From Acidimicrobiia bacterium (GTDB taxonomy: Bacteria; Actinomycetota; Acidimicrobiia; IMCC26256; JAENVU01), in assembly GCA_017882945.1 (NCBI GenBank), contig JADGON010000466.1, positions 1 to 7,819 of the forward strand: 7,819 nucleotides of DNA. Direction: 5' to 3'. The translations under genes and the position numbers were made by a program. The notes under the pieces were generated by a model. The model had not been told where the DNA came from and did no database searches. It worked only from the letters and a program-made list of their open reading frames with translations. Below are positions 5,956-7,819 of this stretch, piece by piece (position 1 is the first letter of the stretch; the number at the start of each line of letters is the position of its first letter).

Positions 5956-7270
5956 CGACAACCTCTCCGGGGTCGCCCAGACCACGTACTCGGTCGACGG
6001 CGGCGCCAACCAGGTCGGCACCTCGGTGACGGTGAGCGCGAGCGGCGTTCACACGGTGACGTACTTCAGCACGGACCAGGCCGGCAACGTCGAGGCTTCG
6101 AAGGTCCTCACGATCACGGGGTCCGACGCGACGGCGCCCACGATCACCTCGTCGATCGCGCCGCCGCCGAACTCCGCCGGATGGAACTCGACGAACGTCA
6201 CGGTCACGTTCACCTGCACGGACACCGGCTCGGGGATCGCGTCGTGCACCCCGCCGCAGTCCGTGACCAGCGAGGGGGCGGGCCGGCGCGTGTCGGGCAC
6301 CGCGGTCGACAATGCCGGGAACAAGGCGACCACGACGGCGACGGTCAGCATCGACAAGACGCCCCCGAGCATCACGAGCTCGCTGAGTGCCGTCGCCAAC
6401 AGCTACGGCTGGTACAAGATCCCGGTTTCGGCCACGTTCAGGTGCACGGACGCGCTCTCCGGGATCGCGTCGTGCAGCAGCCCGGTCATGTTCAACGAAG
6501 GGGCGAACCAGTCCAAGACCGGGACCGCGGTGGATGTCGCCGGGAACTCGACCACGAAGACCGTGGGTCCCCTGAACGTCGACCTGACCAAGCCGACGAT
6601 CACCGCGACGCCGGACCGGGCGCCGAACCACGCGGGCTACTACGACGGTCCGGTGACGATCCACTTCACGTGCACCGATGCGCTCTCCGGCATCGTTCCG
6701 AGCATCGGTTGCCCGAGCGACAAGGTGATCTCGACCAACGGGACCGCGTCCGTCTCCGGAACCGCGACGGACCGGGCTGGCAACATCGCGACCGTCACGG
6801 TCACGGTGACGCTGAAGCTGACCCGATGCCAGCGCCAGGACCAGCTCATCGACATCGACGAGCACCTGGGCCACCTCTTCGGCCACGACCGGGACCGCCT
6901 CCTGGACATCCGCGACGACCTCTCACACAGCCTCGACCCGGGGAGCTGGGGGGACGGGAACCATCTGCAGCGGAACCAGGACGTGTTCAGCAACGACCGC
7001 GACGCGATCCAGAGGATCCAGGGCCTCTACGGCAACTGGAACGGCGCGCCGAGCGCGACGCTCGACGCTTGGATCAGCACGATCACCAACGCGGATCAGG
7101 TCGTCGCGCAGGCGGCCATCGACGACGCGGCTGCGAACCACGGCAACGCCGCGTCGATCGCGTCGGCCCGGACGTGGATGAGCCAGGCGGCGGCGGCGCT
7201 CAGCGCCGGTCGGTACCCGGATGCCATCGACGACTTCGGGAACGCGTGGCGCAAGGCTGACGACGCCTGA
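5933..7270 (+). CDS. Ig-like repeat secreted-type protein, 5'-truncated
   Basis: About 445 recognisable residues. Numbering is from an in-frame ATG at 5831, which lies inside antisense SnoaL sequence and is probably not real. A partial Ig-like domain (35-99) starts abruptly at VTVTLAATDNLSGV. Three complete repeats follow at 100-175, 176-251 and 252-330. Each begins with a Pro/Thr-rich strand (T-x-P-x-I-T), passes a GW or GY turn, and ends in a D-x-A-G-N motif (160-164, 235-239, 314-318). The three complete domains each have two Cys (129/139, 205/215, 281/294) that could form a disulfide. Residues 332-479 are charged, then Ala-rich, and probably helical, ending in GRYPDAIDDFGNAWRKADDA. No LPxTG motif or C-terminal membrane anchor is seen. 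Such modules occur in extracellular actinobacterial proteins, but the missing N-terminus removes any signal peptide or catalytic domain. A strong hairpin follows the stop. Confidence 0.75.
   Translation, partial: VTVTLAATDNLSGVAQTTYSVDGGANQVGTSVTVSASGVHTVTYFSTDQAGNVEASKVLTITGSDATAPTITSSIAPPPNSAGWNSTNVTVTFTCTDTGSGIASCTPPQSVTSEGAGRRVSGTAVDNAGNKATTTATVSIDKTPPSITSSLSAVANSYGWYKIPVSATFRCTDALSGIASCSSPVMFNEGANQSKTGTAVDVAGNSTTKTVGPLNVDLTKPTITATPDRAPNHAGYYDGPVTIHFTCTDALSGIVPSIGCPSDKVISTNGTASVSGTATDRAGNIATVTVTVTLKLTRCQRQDQLIDIDEHLGHLFGHDRDRLLDIRDDLSHSLDPGSWGDGNHLQRNQDVFSNDRDAIQRIQGLYGNWNGAPSATLDAWISTITNADQVVAQAAIDDAAANHGNAASIASARTWMSQAAAALSAGRYPDAIDDFGNAWRKADDA
6128..6820 (+). repeat. Three tandem Ig-like domain repeats of 76-79 codons
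   Basis: Units run about 6128-6355, 6356-6583 and 6584-6820. Protein similarity is clear (paired Cys, then D-x-A-G-N). At DNA level only short blocks are near-identical, for example GCGCTCTCCGG in units two and three and ATCGCGTCGTGCA in units one and two. The array therefore arose by older duplication rather than a recent copy event. Confidence 0.7.
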
Positions 7271-7275
7271 TCGAG

Positions 7276-7313
7276 CGCTTCTGGCGCGCCCCGCGTGGGG
7301 CGCGCCAGAAGCG
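7276..7313 (+). terminator. Perfect 17-bp hairpin after the Ig-repeat gene
   Basis: The left arm 7276-7292 (CGCTTCTGGCGCGCCCC) pairs fully with the right arm 7297-7313 around a 4-nt loop (GCGT). The stem begins 5 nt after the TGA at 7268-7270. No T-run follows, as is frequent for intrinsic terminators in high-GC actinobacteria. It would end transcription of the Ig gene and insulate the next gene. Being symmetric, it could act on either strand. Confidence 0.75.
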
Positions 7314-7593
7314 ACCCGACAACGTGCCGGACGGGTTCTCGGCGAGGTGAGATCAACCCGTCAGCATCGCCCGGCGCCGGACACGCGACCCACGGATGGG
7401 ACGGTGACCTTCGAGAATGGGTGAGCGAGCACTCGCACAGTGGTACATACCGGGGTACCCTGCCCAAATCCCCGCGGCGGGCGCGGGAGCACCAGGAGAA
7501 TCGCGAATCCGGGGATGGTTCGCACAGCCTCGGAACGAAACGGTCGCTGTACCTGTGACTGCGACGTGGCTCGCACACCCACCTTAGGCAGGG
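7314..7593 (+). other. Intergenic leader upstream of the second secreted protein
   Basis: About 280 nt with no credible gene. It holds the palindrome GGGTACCC (7453-7460), an inverted pair GGTAC/GTACC (7442-7446 and 7455-7459), and a small hairpin (7503-7509 with 7517-7523). I found no convincing -35/-10 pair and no recognisable riboswitch. The promoter of the following gene presumably lies here. Confidence 0.4.
7503..7523 (+). other. Small hairpin in the leader
   Basis: GCGAATC (7503-7509) pairs with GGTTCGC (7517-7523), seven pairs including one G-U, around a 7-nt loop CGGGGAT. It lies about 70 nt before the start codon of the next gene. It could be a minor RNA structure; chance is also plausible in such GC-rich DNA. 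Confidence 0.2.
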
Positions 7594-7819
7594 ATGAGAC
7601 GAACAACGAGCTTCAGGTCACTGGCGGTGCTCCTCGTGCTGGCGGTCGCCGGCGTGGTCGGCGTCGTCATTCCCGGAACATCCTCTGACGCTGCGGTTGC
7701 GCTGGCCGTCGACAAGCAGGTCACGACCCACCAGGCCGCGGCCGCCTCCAGCATCACCTCGCCGACCTTCACGACCAGCCAGAGCAACGAGCTGCTGATC
7801 GCGTTCATCACGTCCGACG
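7594..7819 (+). CDS. Secreted protein with N-terminal signal peptide, cut by the right edge
   Basis: The ATG at 7594 opens a frame that runs off the window without a stop (75 codons). The N-terminus is a classical Sec signal: basic MRRTTSFR, a hydrophobic core LAVLLVLAVAGVVGVVI (10-26), then a small-residue region with probable cleavage near TSSDAAVA. The mature part begins VDKQVTTHQ and continues with SPTFTTSQSNELLIAFITSD. This resembles the opening of an extracellular beta-sandwich module found in large actinobacterial surface proteins. AGG lies 5 nt upstream of the ATG as a modest ribosome site. It follows the Ig-repeat gene on the same strand, separated by the strong hairpin, so it is probably a separate transcription unit. 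The rest of the protein and its function lie outside the window. Confidence 0.75.
   Translation, partial: MRRTTSFRSLAVLLVLAVAGVVGVVIPGTSSDAAVALAVDKQVTTHQAAAASSITSPTFTTSQSNELLIAFITSD

Noticed and set aside
5956..6021. N-terminal extension of the SnoaL protein up to the ATG at 6021
   Set aside because: This stretch is antisense to conserved Ig-domain coding sequence and is not like a SnoaL N-terminus.
6128..6820. CRISPR-like or satellite repeat
   Set aside because: The periodicity is in codons (76-79 residues) with diverged DNA, so it is a protein domain array and not a DNA repeat array.
5429..6886. A 485-codon minus-strand frame across SnoaL and the Ig gene
   Set aside because: It is Arg/Asp/Val-rich with no recognisable domain and is antisense to, or out of frame with, both recognised proteins.
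5785..7260. A 491-codon plus-strand frame overlapping the Ig-repeat gene
   Set aside because: It is a frame shadow: the translation is Arg/His/Gly-rich without domains, whereas the neighbouring frame shows clear repeated Ig motifs.
7532..7575. ECF sigma-type promoter from GGAAC upstream of the second secreted gene
   Set aside because: No matching -10 element occurs at the 16-17 nt spacing these promoters need.
7314..7593. Riboswitch (c-di-AMP or c-di-GMP type) in the leader
   Set aside because: Short resemblances exist, but the conserved core elements of these riboswitches could not be found in the right order.

Overview
The window is uniformly GC-rich with strongly G/C-ending codons. It carries a LIV-type (branched-chain amino acid type) ABC transporter operon and large secreted Ig-like repeat proteins. 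This combination fits a high-GC Gram-positive bacterium, probably an actinobacterial lineage (Actinomycetota). The phylum is an inference from composition and gene content, not a proven placement.

Left two thirds (1-4881, all minus strand): a tightly packed transporter operon read right to left. The order is livF (ATPase), livG (ATPase), an AMP-binding acyl-CoA synthetase-like gene, livH (permease) and livM (permease, cut by the left edge). Junctions are TGATG or ATGA overlaps or a gap of about 16 nt, so translation is probably coupled. A candidate promoter just upstream of livF (TTGAGG, 17 nt, TAGGGT) would give a nearly leaderless mRNA. The synthetase-like gene between livG and livH suggests the imported substrate is a carboxylic acid destined for CoA activation, rather than simply leucine, isoleucine or valine. 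However, several adenylation motifs of this protein, including the C-terminal catalytic lysine, look altered. No periplasmic-type binding protein (LivK) lies in the window; it may be beyond the left edge.

Middle (5018-5955, minus strand): a small cysteine-rich zinc-ribbon-like protein of unknown function, then a SnoaL/NTF2-like protein. Both point the same way as the operon but are separated from it and from each other by 130-200 nt gaps.

Right third (5933-7819, plus strand): a secreted-type protein made of one partial and three complete Ig-like repeats plus a helical C-terminal region, followed by a perfect 17-bp hairpin. After a leader of about 280 nt comes the start of a second secreted protein with a clear signal peptide, cut by the right edge.

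The most notable point is at about 5933-5943. There the recognisable start of the minus-strand SnoaL gene and the first recognisable residues of the plus-strand Ig-repeat gene meet inside the same 11-bp motif, with no intergenic space. The Ig gene has no start region, no signal peptide and only the second part of its first domain. The 11-mer recurs twice more inside the Ig gene. This looks like a breakpoint: a real rearrangement at microhomology or an assembly chimera. I see no CRISPR array, tRNA, rRNA, transposase or phage gene.
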